A stretch of 55,931 nt of DNA from Butyricicoccus pullicaecorum (GTDB lineage: Bacteria > Bacillota > Clostridia > Oscillospirales > Butyricicoccaceae). Position 1 is the stretch's first letter. Every line of letters starts with the position of its first letter. This document shows positions 24,253 through 32,918 of this stretch, in pieces. The stretch lies in contig JAGZIY010000022.1 in the NCBI GenBank assembly GCA_018365995.1, forward strand, positions 1 through 55,931, read 5' to 3'. A program made the translations under genes and the position numbers. Below the pieces are notes generated by a model that ran no database searches, was not told where the DNA came from, and worked only from the letters and a program-made list of their open reading frames with translations.

Positions 24253-24347
24253 GTAAGCGTAAAATAAAGGAAAAAACACAAGGGCTGGTATTGTTCCGCC
24301 CTTGTGTTTTAATTTAGCTCTGCACTTCTCGGTTGCCCGGATAGATT
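24253..24347 (-). mobile_element. Solitary IS66-type end fused to a sigma-factor gene
   Basis: GTAAGCGTAAAA (24253-24264) has the GTAAGCG terminus typical of IS66-family inverted repeats. It is followed by a hairpin (24273-24310) and a stop codon, and then by a GGATAGATT stretch. The same order occurs at the right end of the decayed IS66 element at 29392, including the shared peptide ending IYPGxR. No transposase genes remain here. I infer that an IS66 inserted into the sigma gene and was later deleted down to one end. Confidence 0.6.
24273..24310. terminator. Bidirectional hairpin terminator
   Basis: AAAACACAAGGGC (24273-24285) and GCCCTTGTGTTTT (24298-24310) form a perfect 13-bp stem with A-run and T-run flanks. 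It can end transcripts from both the ligase gene on the plus strand and the sigma fragment on the minus strand. It belongs to the IS66-end sequence. Confidence 0.85.
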
Positions 24348-24592
24348 ACCTTGTTGGCGGCAATGCGGTATAGCCAGGTACGGAAAGATGCCCGCTCCGC
24401 CCGATAGCTAGGCAGAGAGTGCAGGACTGCGATGAAGATGGACTGGGGCAGGTCCATAGCGTCTTCCTTGCTTCCGGTCTGGCGGTAGACAAAGCGGTAG
24501 ATCTCGGCATAGTAGGATTGAATCAGCTGTTCCGCTGCCTCCCGGGAGTTTCGCCGCTGGATAGCCCTGATCCATGTCTGTTCCCGCTCCAT
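24314..24592 (-). pseudogene. Truncated ECF-type sigma factor (region 2 only)
   Basis: The 92-residue product has sigma-70 region 2: AEIYRFVYRQTGSKEDAMDL followed by QSIFIAVLHSLPSY and FRTWLYRIAANKV. It then switches to IYPGNREVQS and stops. A working ECF sigma factor would continue through a linker to region 4, about 70 more residues, which recognises the -35 element; none of this is present. The foreign tail matches the coding sequence found at the end of the IS66 element at 29459, so the truncation is an IS scar. It may still bind core polymerase, but promoter recognition is unlikely. Confidence 0.75.
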
Positions 24593-24720
24593 CGCCTCAC
24601 CGCCTTTTACAGGTATATTCGTATTTCAGAGTACCATCGTTTCAGAAAAATAATTGAAATCATAAAAGGGTCATGTTACCATGGAAACAACAAAAAGCGA
24701 GTAATTCTGGAGGTGAAAGT

Positions 24721-26205
24721 ATGACCGCGGCAGAGTTTATAGCCGCATTTGCGGAAGAAAGCAAGAGCTACAACATCTTTGAACACCACGAACTGATAAA
24801 AGCGGTCAAGGGATGCGACGAAGCATTGAAAAGCACATTTTTCCCCAAAAATGAAACACTCCCCTGTCCTGATAGCTGCAGTGAACTTGCGGTCAAGCTT
24901 GTCTGCTATACCGTCACAAAGATTACAGACTATGGCTTTAACAAGTGCATCAACGGGATATCCTATCCCACTGTAATCGGAACGCTGCTTTACGGAAACG
25001 ATGCGCTGGGTAAATGGGTACTGAGACGCTTTATCGACAAAATGATAAGCCCCAGTGATTTGACAGACGACTTTAAAGCTGAAATTTTTACCATCATTAC
25101 AACAAGTCATTATGTGTTAGGGACTATCCTTGAAATCGAATCAGGTAGCCGGGAAAAGGCAGTCCTGTTGTTTAGATTTGTAAAAACCTACATGCCGTCA
25201 AGATATAAGGAATTCTATTCTGCATTCCCTTCCGAAAAACAAAACCTGATCGAGGCACTCGCTCAAACTCCCTATTTTAACAGCTACGCCAGCGATGACA
25301 GGCTTTATCTTGATATTAAGGACGATGTGTCCACTGCGATCAAACGGCAAACTAACATTCGAGACTATACTATCCGACAGGAGTCCCATGGGTATTTTTG
25401 CGCCGGAGAGGCCTACACCGTACCTGCCATTACTGAAACACATCACGAATACGATGTGGGCGAAGCTGTGCTGAAGTGGCTGAACAGTAATATTGTGTGT
25501 CAGTACAATCTGCGCAGTGAATATACCTTGAATAACCACATCCATAACTGTGAGAGCCAAAGGGAAAATACCGGAACAGGCTGTGTAACTGCCCAAACTC
25601 TGATTACGATGTCCGATGGCATGACGAAGCCCATCATCAGTCTGCGCTCGGGTATGAAAGTACGCAGCGCAGGTGGTATTTCTGTGCTTTCGGATGAGTT
25701 TATTGTAAACCGCCGGCTGAGAACCCTGTACGGGATCAACGAGTTAGAGCCATTTATGTCGCCGGAGCATGCGGTGATGACTACTGAGGGCTGGAAAAGT
25801 CTTGCCCCCGAACAATCCAACCAGATCAACTCCTATTATAATGTAACTCTGCTGCGTCGGGGCGACCAGGTATTTACACTGGAGGGGACTGTGCGGGTAG
25901 AGAAAATTACAGTGGCACAAGCGAAACCAGAGGAAAATTTTACGGGATATGACCTGCATTTTATCAGTGGAGAGAAATCCTACTACGCCAACGGACTGTT
26001 GGTGCTGCTGAATTATCCCGACATTACACTGGCGCGGCTGATGCGGGCCCTTGAGGGGATGGAGGCCGGGCGCCGCCGCCGCTTTCTCACGCTGTTTCAA
26101 ACAGAACGGGACCTTTTTGACGAGTTGCTTCCAAACGGATTAACAGCTTATTTTGAGGAGTGTGCATATGAAAAGTTTAAAGACGATTTCGATGAACTGC
26201 TTTAA
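24721..26205 (+). CDS. Hint-domain (Hedgehog/intein-like) protein
   Basis: This is a 494-residue protein of unknown overall function. Residues about 288-430 form a Hint domain: a Cys nucleophile at 288 in GTGCVTAQTLITMSDG, LRSGMKVRSAGG, the block-B histidine at about 350 in SPEHAVMTTEGW, and YYANGLL with Asn at about 424 at the C-terminal end. Hint domains cleave or splice the peptide bond before the Cys. The first 287 residues are not recognised and show no signal peptide. About 65 residues follow the Hint domain, ending in a charged helix. The start at 24721 follows GGAGGTG by eight bases. It overlaps the next gene by 38 bases, so the two are coupled. The pair is flanked by IS66 debris. Confidence 0.7.
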   Translation: MTAAEFIAAFAEESKSYNIFEHHELIKAVKGCDEALKSTFFPKNETLPCPDSCSELAVKLVCYTVTKITDYGFNKCINGISYPTVIGTLLYGNDALGKWVLRRFIDKMISPSDLTDDFKAEIFTIITTSHYVLGTILEIESGSREKAVLLFRFVKTYMPSRYKEFYSAFPSEKQNLIEALAQTPYFNSYASDDRLYLDIKDDVSTAIKRQTNIRDYTIRQESHGYFCAGEAYTVPAITETHHEYDVGEAVLKWLNSNIVCQYNLRSEYTLNNHIHNCESQRENTGTGCVTAQTLITMSDGMTKPIISLRSGMKVRSAGGISVLSDEFIVNRRLRTLYGINELEPFMSPEHAVMTTEGWKSLAPEQSNQINSYYNVTLLRRGDQVFTLEGTVRVEKITVAQAKPEENFTGYDLHFISGEKSYYANGLLVLLNYPDITLARLMRALEGMEAGRRRRFLTLFQTERDLFDELLPNGLTAYFEECAYEKFKDDFDELL

Positions 26206-29149
26206 AATTCACACGGCCAACCGGGAATTTTCCCTCTACGGAGGGCTGCTCTATCTGGACGGCACTCCGGTACAGAGCTATTTTTCCAAAAATATGTTCT
26301 ATTGGGAGGCAGAAAAGGAGCGCGGAGCTCTCTATCTGTACCATCATGGGCTGATGGCCCAAGTAGTTCTCCAAAAAGACGGAGTACGGGAAATACATAA
26401 CGCCTCCACCGAGCAGCATTACACCATCAGCTACCGTCAGCAGGGAAAGTCCGCCGATGCTGTGGTGGAGGTCTGCTTTGGCATTTGTTTCGATACCAGC
26501 CAAAGGTCCCATTACTACTGTGGAGTAATCTATAATGGTAAGGAAATCATTTGCGTACCCAAAACGGACAGGGAGAAGATCAACCAGCGCATTATGTCGG
26601 TGGATGTCACCGAGCAAGGCCTGCTCCATATTGTGATTGACTCCAGCGGCTACAAGGATATGACAGCCGGGTTCCCAATTTCCCAGTTGGACATGGTGTT
26701 TGACGCCACCTATAACACCTGCAATACCACGGTCACAGAGGGCGAGATCAAGGTGGAACAGTGCCAGGCCAACTTGGACCTGTGGGAGATGCAGCAGGTT
26801 TCTCCTACCCTGAAGGGCAAACTGCGGATGAAATACAACAGCAAGTTCGACTTGGGGGAGCACACCATTACTATTACGGTTGACAGCCTGAAGAAGAATG
26901 GCGGTGATCACTACTACGGCAGTGTAGATTATGGGCAGACCCAGATTGTTGCCATCCCCTCTACCGACGAGGCAAAACTGGCTCAGGATATCTTTTCCTG
27001 CGAAATACTTGCGGGGAAATGGAAGCTCTCCGCGAAAGGCCTTTCCTCTTTTGAAAGCGGCTGCTACGCCGATTCTCTAACCGTATGGGAGGATTCCCTG
27101 CGCCCTGCCTTTGTATATGAAAAAGTGTCGCAGATCGTCAAATATTCCGCCACAGGCCATATCAGGCTCCCCCAAGCACTACAAAATCGGGACCGGCGTT
27201 TTTGTGTGGACAAGCTGGCTGTTGCCCGCCTGAAGGAAAACTGTCTTGCGAACGGGTTTGATACGGCCCCTCTTTCCGTGGACGATTTATTTACCCTGTC
27301 TGCCCCTCCACAGATGCAGATTGAGGATCCAGACAACCCAGGCCAATATCTGACGGTGGATGGTCAGCAGCACGTGCATCAAAAGTCCACCGAACTGTTA
27401 AGCTGCCTGGCCGCCTACTATACTGCCGGTGTGGAGAGCAGCGACAAACAGCTGACCTACGCTGACCTCTACGGATATACCAAAGACTATGCCAAAACTC
27501 AGATCATCCAGGTCAGTCCTGCCATTATTACGGAGATTGAAGCAGAAGTAGATGAGAAGGGCAGGAAATATGTAGTAGAATTCCTCAAGATGTTTTCAGA
27601 TATTATCTTGTCCAGTTCCTACGCCAGTTCCAGCAACAAATATATCCAAAAAGGGTTTGCGAAGGTGACCAAGCCGGTAGAACGCTGTCAATACTATATG
27701 GCCAATAATCATCCGGGCGCGATGCAGCATGAAAAGGGCTATCAGGTGGCCATGAGTATTATCGACCGCTATGTCTATATGAGCCTGGTTCCTCGTCTCA
27801 AAGATTATTATGGGGAACAGTCCGAGCAATGGGCGGAAGATCTCTATTACGCCGCGCTGGACCGACTGGTCATGCTTCAGCTACAAACCATCGGCGGCAG
27901 CAACCGCGGCACTCACCTTGCAAAAATGCTGTCGATCCTGGACAGCCGGAAGCATGTTTTAAGGCAGTCACAGCACGGTGATCCGGTTAAGGACGACGAT
28001 GGCAAAAATGTAGAAATGCCTTATGGCGCGGCTCTTTATGCCCAACTGTTCAATATGTCGCTGTCTGAGGTGGGCAACAGCTTTCAGGGGCCGGATAGCG
28101 AGGCAAATTTTTTTAAAATTATGGAGATCGTGTTCGGTGACCTGTATGACAAAATCACTGGCGGCCAGCCCTCCGATATCCCGGAAGATGTGTTCAAAGA
28201 GCTGCAAAAGATCCTTGAGATTGACCGGGATATCTTTATTGTCGATCAGCTTTGCCAGTTGGAGGAGTATCTGAACTTCTCCATGCTCACAGCGGACCTG
28301 GTAAGCTCTATTGTCAAATACGGTGCGGCAACAAATGTGTTCGGCAAGATTACATTCTGTGCCATGTACGCGATGATTGGCGCCTCTTTCAGTTCAGTCT
28401 TTACACAGTGGGACAGCCTGACGGATGCTGAGAAAGCTGAAGGCATTCTTTCCTGTATCTTTTGCATTGTAGGTGTGGCGCGGGAGGCGGTCACCTGGAG
28501 ATCGGTCTCCCAACTGGTTGACCCCAGCACCCCCCCTGACGTACGGACCCAGGCGGCCTACTGTCTGAAATACGGAGGCACAGACCTTGAGGCCATCAAG
28601 AACGTGATCCCCCAAGACCCTGCCAACCCCTATGATCTGTCCCAACGGCTGAATTCCGCGTCAAAGCAGTATTCCCTGGAGATCCATGATTCGTCGGGTG
28701 TGAAGGTAAAGCTCTCCTTCTGTTCCAAGGTTTTCGTTTGTCTTGAGATTTCGTTTCGGGTGATGAATGTGTTGCTGTTGGGGTATGCGTTTATTATGTC
28801 AACCCTGTCTCTAGCAGAGTTGTTTAAGTACGATTATTCCGAAGCTTTGCGTGCGGTTTCGGTTATCAATACCATATTGCTGGCTGTATCTTTTGTGCTG
28901 GAGTTGGCGGATATGGGGATTCGCATTGGAATTATCACAGCTTCTGCACAGATTGCGTCCGTGATTCCAGGCGTTGGCTTGGGAATCATGCTGCTCGCGT
29001 TTGTGTTTACCATCGCCGAACTGATTCTGAAGAAGGACGAGGTCAAACCTCCAATCCAGCTAATTATTGAAGAACATTTGGCTAAAACTGTGGCAGCTTT
29101 GCCTGAGCCCCCGTCGGATTGGGAACAGGCAAATTTGGCGTTGGCCTGA
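26168..29149 (+). CDS. Large unrecognised protein with beta repeats and hydrophobic C-terminus
   Basis: This 993-residue protein is not one I can assign to a family. Two related units at about residues 95-190 and 230-305 share the pattern HYY-x-V-Y-G-x-x-I-x-x-(V/I)P and look like beta domains. A helical middle (about 330-720) follows. The last third has hydrophobic helices at about 727-745, 757-776, 855-887, 897-918 and 920-957, including a glycine-rich SVIPGVGLGIMLLAFVF, as in pore-forming or membrane-inserting toxins. There is no signal peptide. ATG 26168 is chosen because GAGGAG lies seven bases upstream; it is inside the end of the Hint gene. A role as a partner or substrate of the Hint protein is inferred from the overlap only. 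Confidence 0.6.
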   Translation: MKSLKTISMNCFKIHTANREFSLYGGLLYLDGTPVQSYFSKNMFYWEAEKERGALYLYHHGLMAQVVLQKDGVREIHNASTEQHYTISYRQQGKSADAVVEVCFGICFDTSQRSHYYCGVIYNGKEIICVPKTDREKINQRIMSVDVTEQGLLHIVIDSSGYKDMTAGFPISQLDMVFDATYNTCNTTVTEGEIKVEQCQANLDLWEMQQVSPTLKGKLRMKYNSKFDLGEHTITITVDSLKKNGGDHYYGSVDYGQTQIVAIPSTDEAKLAQDIFSCEILAGKWKLSAKGLSSFESGCYADSLTVWEDSLRPAFVYEKVSQIVKYSATGHIRLPQALQNRDRRFCVDKLAVARLKENCLANGFDTAPLSVDDLFTLSAPPQMQIEDPDNPGQYLTVDGQQHVHQKSTELLSCLAAYYTAGVESSDKQLTYADLYGYTKDYAKTQIIQVSPAIITEIEAEVDEKGRKYVVEFLKMFSDIILSSSYASSSNKYIQKGFAKVTKPVERCQYYMANNHPGAMQHEKGYQVAMSIIDRYVYMSLVPRLKDYYGEQSEQWAEDLYYAALDRLVMLQLQTIGGSNRGTHLAKMLSILDSRKHVLRQSQHGDPVKDDDGKNVEMPYGAALYAQLFNMSLSEVGNSFQGPDSEANFFKIMEIVFGDLYDKITGGQPSDIPEDVFKELQKILEIDRDIFIVDQLCQLEEYLNFSMLTADLVSSIVKYGAATNVFGKITFCAMYAMIGASFSSVFTQWDSLTDAEKAEGILSCIFCIVGVAREAVTWRSVSQLVDPSTPPDVRTQAAYCLKYGGTDLEAIKNVIPQDPANPYDLSQRLNSASKQYSLEIHDSSGVKVKLSFCSKVFVCLEISFRVMNVLLLGYAFIMSTLSLAELFKYDYSEALRAVSVINTILLAVSFVLELADMGIRIGIITASAQIASVIPGVGLGIMLLAFVFTIAELILKKDEVKPPIQLIIEEHLAKTVAALPEPPSDWEQANLALA

Positions 29150-29303
29150 TATTATAGCAGTATCCAAAATTATTAACATTGACCGGTGAAGGACACAGGG
29201 ACGGAGCCCCCTGCTCTACTAGTGAAATGTTATACACGATCATCCCAGAAATCTATCCCTATCTGCCCATGAAAAATTCTGCTTATCGCGAGAACAAGTA
29301 ATG

Positions 29304-29354
29304 CAGTAAAAAAGCAAGTGACCGATTCAAAATATCAGTCACTTGCTTTTACTG
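29304..29354 (+). terminator. Hairpin after the Hint/partner pair
   Basis: CAGTAAAAAAGCAAGTGAC and GTCACTTGCTTTTACTG pair almost perfectly around a 15-base loop. It lies about 155 bases downstream of the partner gene and just before the IS66 end. The stretch 29150-29303 holds no gene that I can see. Confidence 0.65.
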
Positions 29355-29391
29355 TAGTGTATAGTAACTATTCAGCCAAAGCAGGTCTAGC

Positions 29392-31109
29392 GTAAGCGTA
29401 AAAATGAAATAAAAACACAGAGGCGAGGGAAACCCTCGCCTCTGTGTTTCAAAAGGATTTAGATGCATACTATGTCACGCTGTCCAGGATAGATTTTTCT
29501 TGCTTTTTTGCAACCTTTCCAACCCAGGTGCTGGCCGCAGCGGTCACAGAAGAACATAGCGCCCCTCATCCTCAGTATGAACAAATGGCAGATCAAGATA
29601 TCCGGCACACCTCCGGCGCTTTCTCCGGCAGCAGTTGCTCCGCCCATCCGGGTCCGGAGGCCGCCATTGTCGGCAAGCTCTGCAGCACCCACACCAGATA
29701 GCGGTACGGGTCCAGCCTGCTCTCCTTTGCCGTCTCAATCATACTGAAGATCACAGCGCTGCCCTGTGCCCCGTTGGGCGTATTGGCAAACTGGAAGTTC
29801 TTCCGGTCCATTACGAAAGGCTTTATGCTGCGCTCAGCCCGGTTATTGGAGATTTCCAGCCTCCCGTCCTCCAGATACCGCCTCAGGTATGGCCACTGCT
29901 CCCGCAGATAGTGCAGTGCTTTGCCGAGAGCAGACTTTGGCGCTGCCTTCTTCGTTTCCGCCCATGCCAACAATGCTTCAAGAAGGGGCTTGGCCCGTTC
30001 ATGCCGTTGCTGGTACCGCTCTTCCACAGTTAAATTGGAAAATTCTTTCTCCAGGGCGAACAGGGCATTGCAGTACCGCTGGCCCTCCAGCGCCGTACTC
30101 TCCGCTTGCTCCTGTTTGGGCAGAGACTTCACCGCCTCGTCAAATTTTCGCCTCGCATGCGCCCAGCATCCCACCACCCGGATCCGCTCCGGCAGGCTGT
30201 GGTAACCGGTGTAACCGTCCGCATGGAGCCGCCCGGTAAACCCTTCCAAAAACGTCTCCGCATTCCTCGGTTTCCGGTTGGGGCTGTACTCATACAGCAC
30301 AATCGGGGGTTCCACATCCCAGCCTGTTCTGTACAGCCACATATAACTCTTACTCTGAGCGGATTTCCCCGGTTCCCGCAGAACCTGCAGCGCCGTCTCA
30401 TCCGCATGGAGTATATCCCGCTACACCAGTTTCCGGTGCAACTCCTCATACACCGGTAGCAGTCAGTCCTCCGCTGCCCGCAGGATCCAATTAGACATGG
30501 TCTGTCGAGAGAGTTTTACCCCCTGTCGGTTCCATTCCTGCTCCTGTCGGTACAAAGGGGAGCCCATTACAAACTTCTGCACCATAATATGGGCAATGGC
30601 CTCCGCTGAGGCGTGACTGCCGGAGATAACGGGAGTTGCCTTCTCAGTTTTCACTACCGGCGTCTTTATCTCTTCTTCCTTACAGCGCTTGCAGGCGTAT
30701 GTATAGTACCAATCTTCCCGGATCTTTATTTGTGCCGGGGTCATTACCAGACTGCGCCGCACTTCCTTACCAATCTCGCTCATTTCCGTTCCACAGGTAG
30801 GACATACCAATTCCTCCGCCGGCAAACGGTGCTCCACCACCTCCACCGGCACATCTTCCGGCAAGACCTCCTCCAGCCGAGAGGAACGTTTCTGCCGGGT
30901 ATGGGCAGAGCCACAGTGGTTGTTGCCTGTGCCCTTTTCTCCGTGGCCCGCCATGCCTCCGCCTCGTTAAACAATAGGCTCAGTTGCTCATAACCCTCTT
31001 CGCCACGGAGAGCTGATCGGACAAATCGCATCACAGCAAGGATCTTCCCAGCATGGGAAAGTCTTTTTATCTCAACGCAGGGAAGGATCAAATGCGCATT
31101 TATGCGCAA
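29392..31109 (-). mobile_element. Decayed IS66-family element
   Basis: The right end is GTAAGCGTAAAA (29392-29403), followed by a perfect hairpin around GAGGCGAGGG (about 29414-29449), a short Cys-containing frame ending IYPGQRDIVCI (minus strand, stop at 29459) and the broken tnpC. No tnpA or tnpB, and no matching CGCTTAC end, is found before the transporter locus, so the left part is lost. It is immobile unless mobilised by another copy. Confidence 0.75.
29593..31109 (-). pseudogene. IS66 transposase TnpC, broken by two stops and a frameshift
   Basis: The C-terminal half (30342-29593) has the IS66 DDE region: HADGYTGYHSLP, CWAHARRKFDEA, SALGKALHYLREQWPYL, EISNNRAERSIKPFVMDRKNF and FSMIETAKESRLDPYRYL. 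The N-terminal half (30954-30463) has the CPTCGTEM zinc-binding part and PLYRQEQEWNRQGVKLSRQT. Between them the same frame contains TGA (about 30464) where tryptophan is usual and TAG (about 30424), with HADETALQVL continuing after them. A frame change near 30940 separates the start (GYEQLSLLFNEAEA). The gene is dead. Confidence 0.88.
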
Positions 31110-31306
31110 ATGTCCGGAGTGGTAACGGTTGGTCTGGGGAGAAAGTGTTGAGTCCCAAGGAACAGGCGGTTCTGCCCATTCTGCTCAATAAAATGCCCGA
31201 AAATACGCATTTTGAACCTAAAATAAAGATACAGCACCCTGGGTCACAGGGGTGAAAAATCTTTTTTGAGCCGGATATCAGGGGTTACAGCCCATTGTCG
31301 GAAAAC
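31110..31306 (+). promoter_or_regulatory. Probable enhancer region for the sigma-54 promoter
   Basis: No gene is present. GTTCTGCCCATT (31169-31180) lies about 127 bases upstream of the -24/-12 promoter and recurs exactly at 34517-34528 next to the activator gene. Related half-sites AATGCCC (about 31191) and an AATGCGCATTTATGCGCA palindrome (about 31090-31107) are also here. Distance and sharing fit binding sites of the PAS-AAA+ activator at 32919; this is inference. Confidence 0.5.
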
Positions 31307-31322
31307 TGGCATCACGTTTGCA
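31307..31322 (+). promoter_or_regulatory. Sigma-54 (-24/-12) promoter of the transporter gene
   Basis: TGGCATCACGTTTGCA matches the consensus TGGCAC-N5-TTGCA, with the GG (31308-31309) and GC (31320-31321) at the required spacing of 10 intervening bases. It lies about 80 bases before the transporter start. The locus contains a sigma-54-dependent activator, which makes the call strong. Confidence 0.8.
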
Positions 31323-31400
31323 ATAAGACAATGGCAGTTCCCGGTGAACAGGGATATGCAGACCGGTCTCACTGCAAACGTTGAAGAGGAGGATCTACAG

Positions 31401-32871
31401 ATGGAAAAGCAACGATTTTACATGCAGCCGTCGGTATTGATCAAGATCCTGGTATGCGCGGCAGTCATCGCCGCCTTCTGGTTCGCCCCGCCGGTGGCCC
31501 CCCTGACCGAAATCGGCATGCGGGTCATTGGCGTATTTATCGGCGTGATCCTATTGCTCTCCCTGGTGGACACGGTGTGGCCCGCCATGCTGGCCGTGGT
31601 GTTGCTGGGCCAGAGCGGCGTATGCACCATCAATGAGGCCATTTCCGGCTCCATCGGCAACTGGATCATCTATTTTGTGCTCATGAGTTTCATCATGACC
31701 CACGCCCTCAACGAGTCGGGCTTCACCGACCGGCTGGTGGCCAAGTTCATGAGTATGAAACTGGTCAGTAAAAGCCCCTGGATCTTTACCATCTCTCTGG
31801 GCGTGCTGGGTATGCTGCTGGGCTGCTTTATGGATCAAGTGCCCGCCACCGCCTTCATGCTGGCCTTTGTCTCCCGCATCTACAAGGAACTTGGCTACAC
31901 AGGCAAGGACTCCTACCCCCATGTGGCCAATATCCTCACGGTGTTCGGCGTCAACGTCGGCGGGGCCATGACCCCCCATCTCCCACTCCCTGGCCATTCT
32001 GGGCATCGGCATCTATGAAGGAGCCACCGGCAATACCCTGAGCCTGTTCAGCTATCTGGCCTTCGGCGTACCCACCGGCCTGATCCTGTTTGTGCTGCTG
32101 TGCATTGTGGTGCGGCTGCTCTCTCATCCCGATATGTCCAAATTTAAGGATTTTAAGGTGGAGAACGTGCTCAAGAAGCAGGGCCCCATGAGCCTGCGGG
32201 AGGGCATCACCGCCGTCATCTTCTTTGTCACCGTCATTATGTGGATCCTGCCCGGCATCCTGACCATGATCAGCGACGCGGCCTGGATCGCTACCTTTAA
32301 CAGCCTGGGCATCACCTTCTGGGCCATTCTCTCCGTAGTGGTGATGGCGGTGGTCCAGATCAACGGCAAGCCCCTGCTGGACGTGAAGACCGTGGTCAAC
32401 CAGAGCATCAACTGGGGTATCCTGCTCTTCATCAGCATCGGCGTCTATCTGGGCAGCGCCATGAGCGCCGAGTCTACCGGTATCGTGGCGGCCATCCAGC
32501 AGAACATCACCCCCCTGACCCAGAGCGTGGCCCCCATCGTGGTAGTCTTCCTCATCGCCGCCGTATCCATCATCATGACCAACTTTGCCTCCAATGTGTC
32601 CACCATCACGGTGATGACCGGCGTGGGCGTGGCTCTGGCCATGAGCAGCGGCGGGGCCATCAGCCCGGTGGGTATCGCCCTGGTGACCACCATGTGCGGC
32701 TCCTGCGCCTACCTGCTGCCCTCTTCCTTTGCCACCATTGCCATGCTCCACGGCCATGAGTACAGCAGCCGCAACAAGATCTACCTGTTCGGCATCCTGA
32801 TGATCGTCATTACCTCCATTGTCATCGGATTCATCGGCTATCCCATCGGCTGCGCCCTCACCGGCGGCTGA
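31401..32871 (+). pseudogene. DASS/SLC13-type carboxylate transporter, frameshifted
   Basis: Two adjacent frames together encode one membrane transporter of about 490 residues, of the divalent-anion:sodium symporter type. The first part (31401-32018) begins with GAGGAGG before the ATG and has SLVDTVWPAMLAVVLLGQ, GFTDRLVAKF and GCFMDQVPATAFM. The second (to 32871) has INWGILLFISIGVYLGSA, MTNFASNVSTITVM and YLLPSSFATIAM. The shift lies at a run of six C (31972-31977): removing one C restores MTPISHSLAILGIGIYEG and the full protein. It may be a real mutation, a slippage site or a sequencing error. The substrate is probably the acid used by the downstream IlvD-type pathway. Confidence 0.8.
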
Positions 32872-32886
32872 TAGAGACAAAAAAGG

Positions 32887-32914
32887 ACCTGCCGCCAAGG
32901 CAGGCGGCAGGCCC
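32887..32914. terminator. Hairpin between convergent transporter and regulator genes
   Basis: CCTGCCGCC and GGCGGCAGG pair around AAGGCA, preceded by an A-run. It lies in the 47-base gap between the two convergent stops and can serve both directions. Confidence 0.75.
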
Positions 32915-32918
32915 CCGC

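Noticed and set aside
29604..30459. Several plus-strand frames opposite the IS66 transposase
   Set aside because: They mirror tnpC, whose protein motifs are unmistakable even though the gene is broken.
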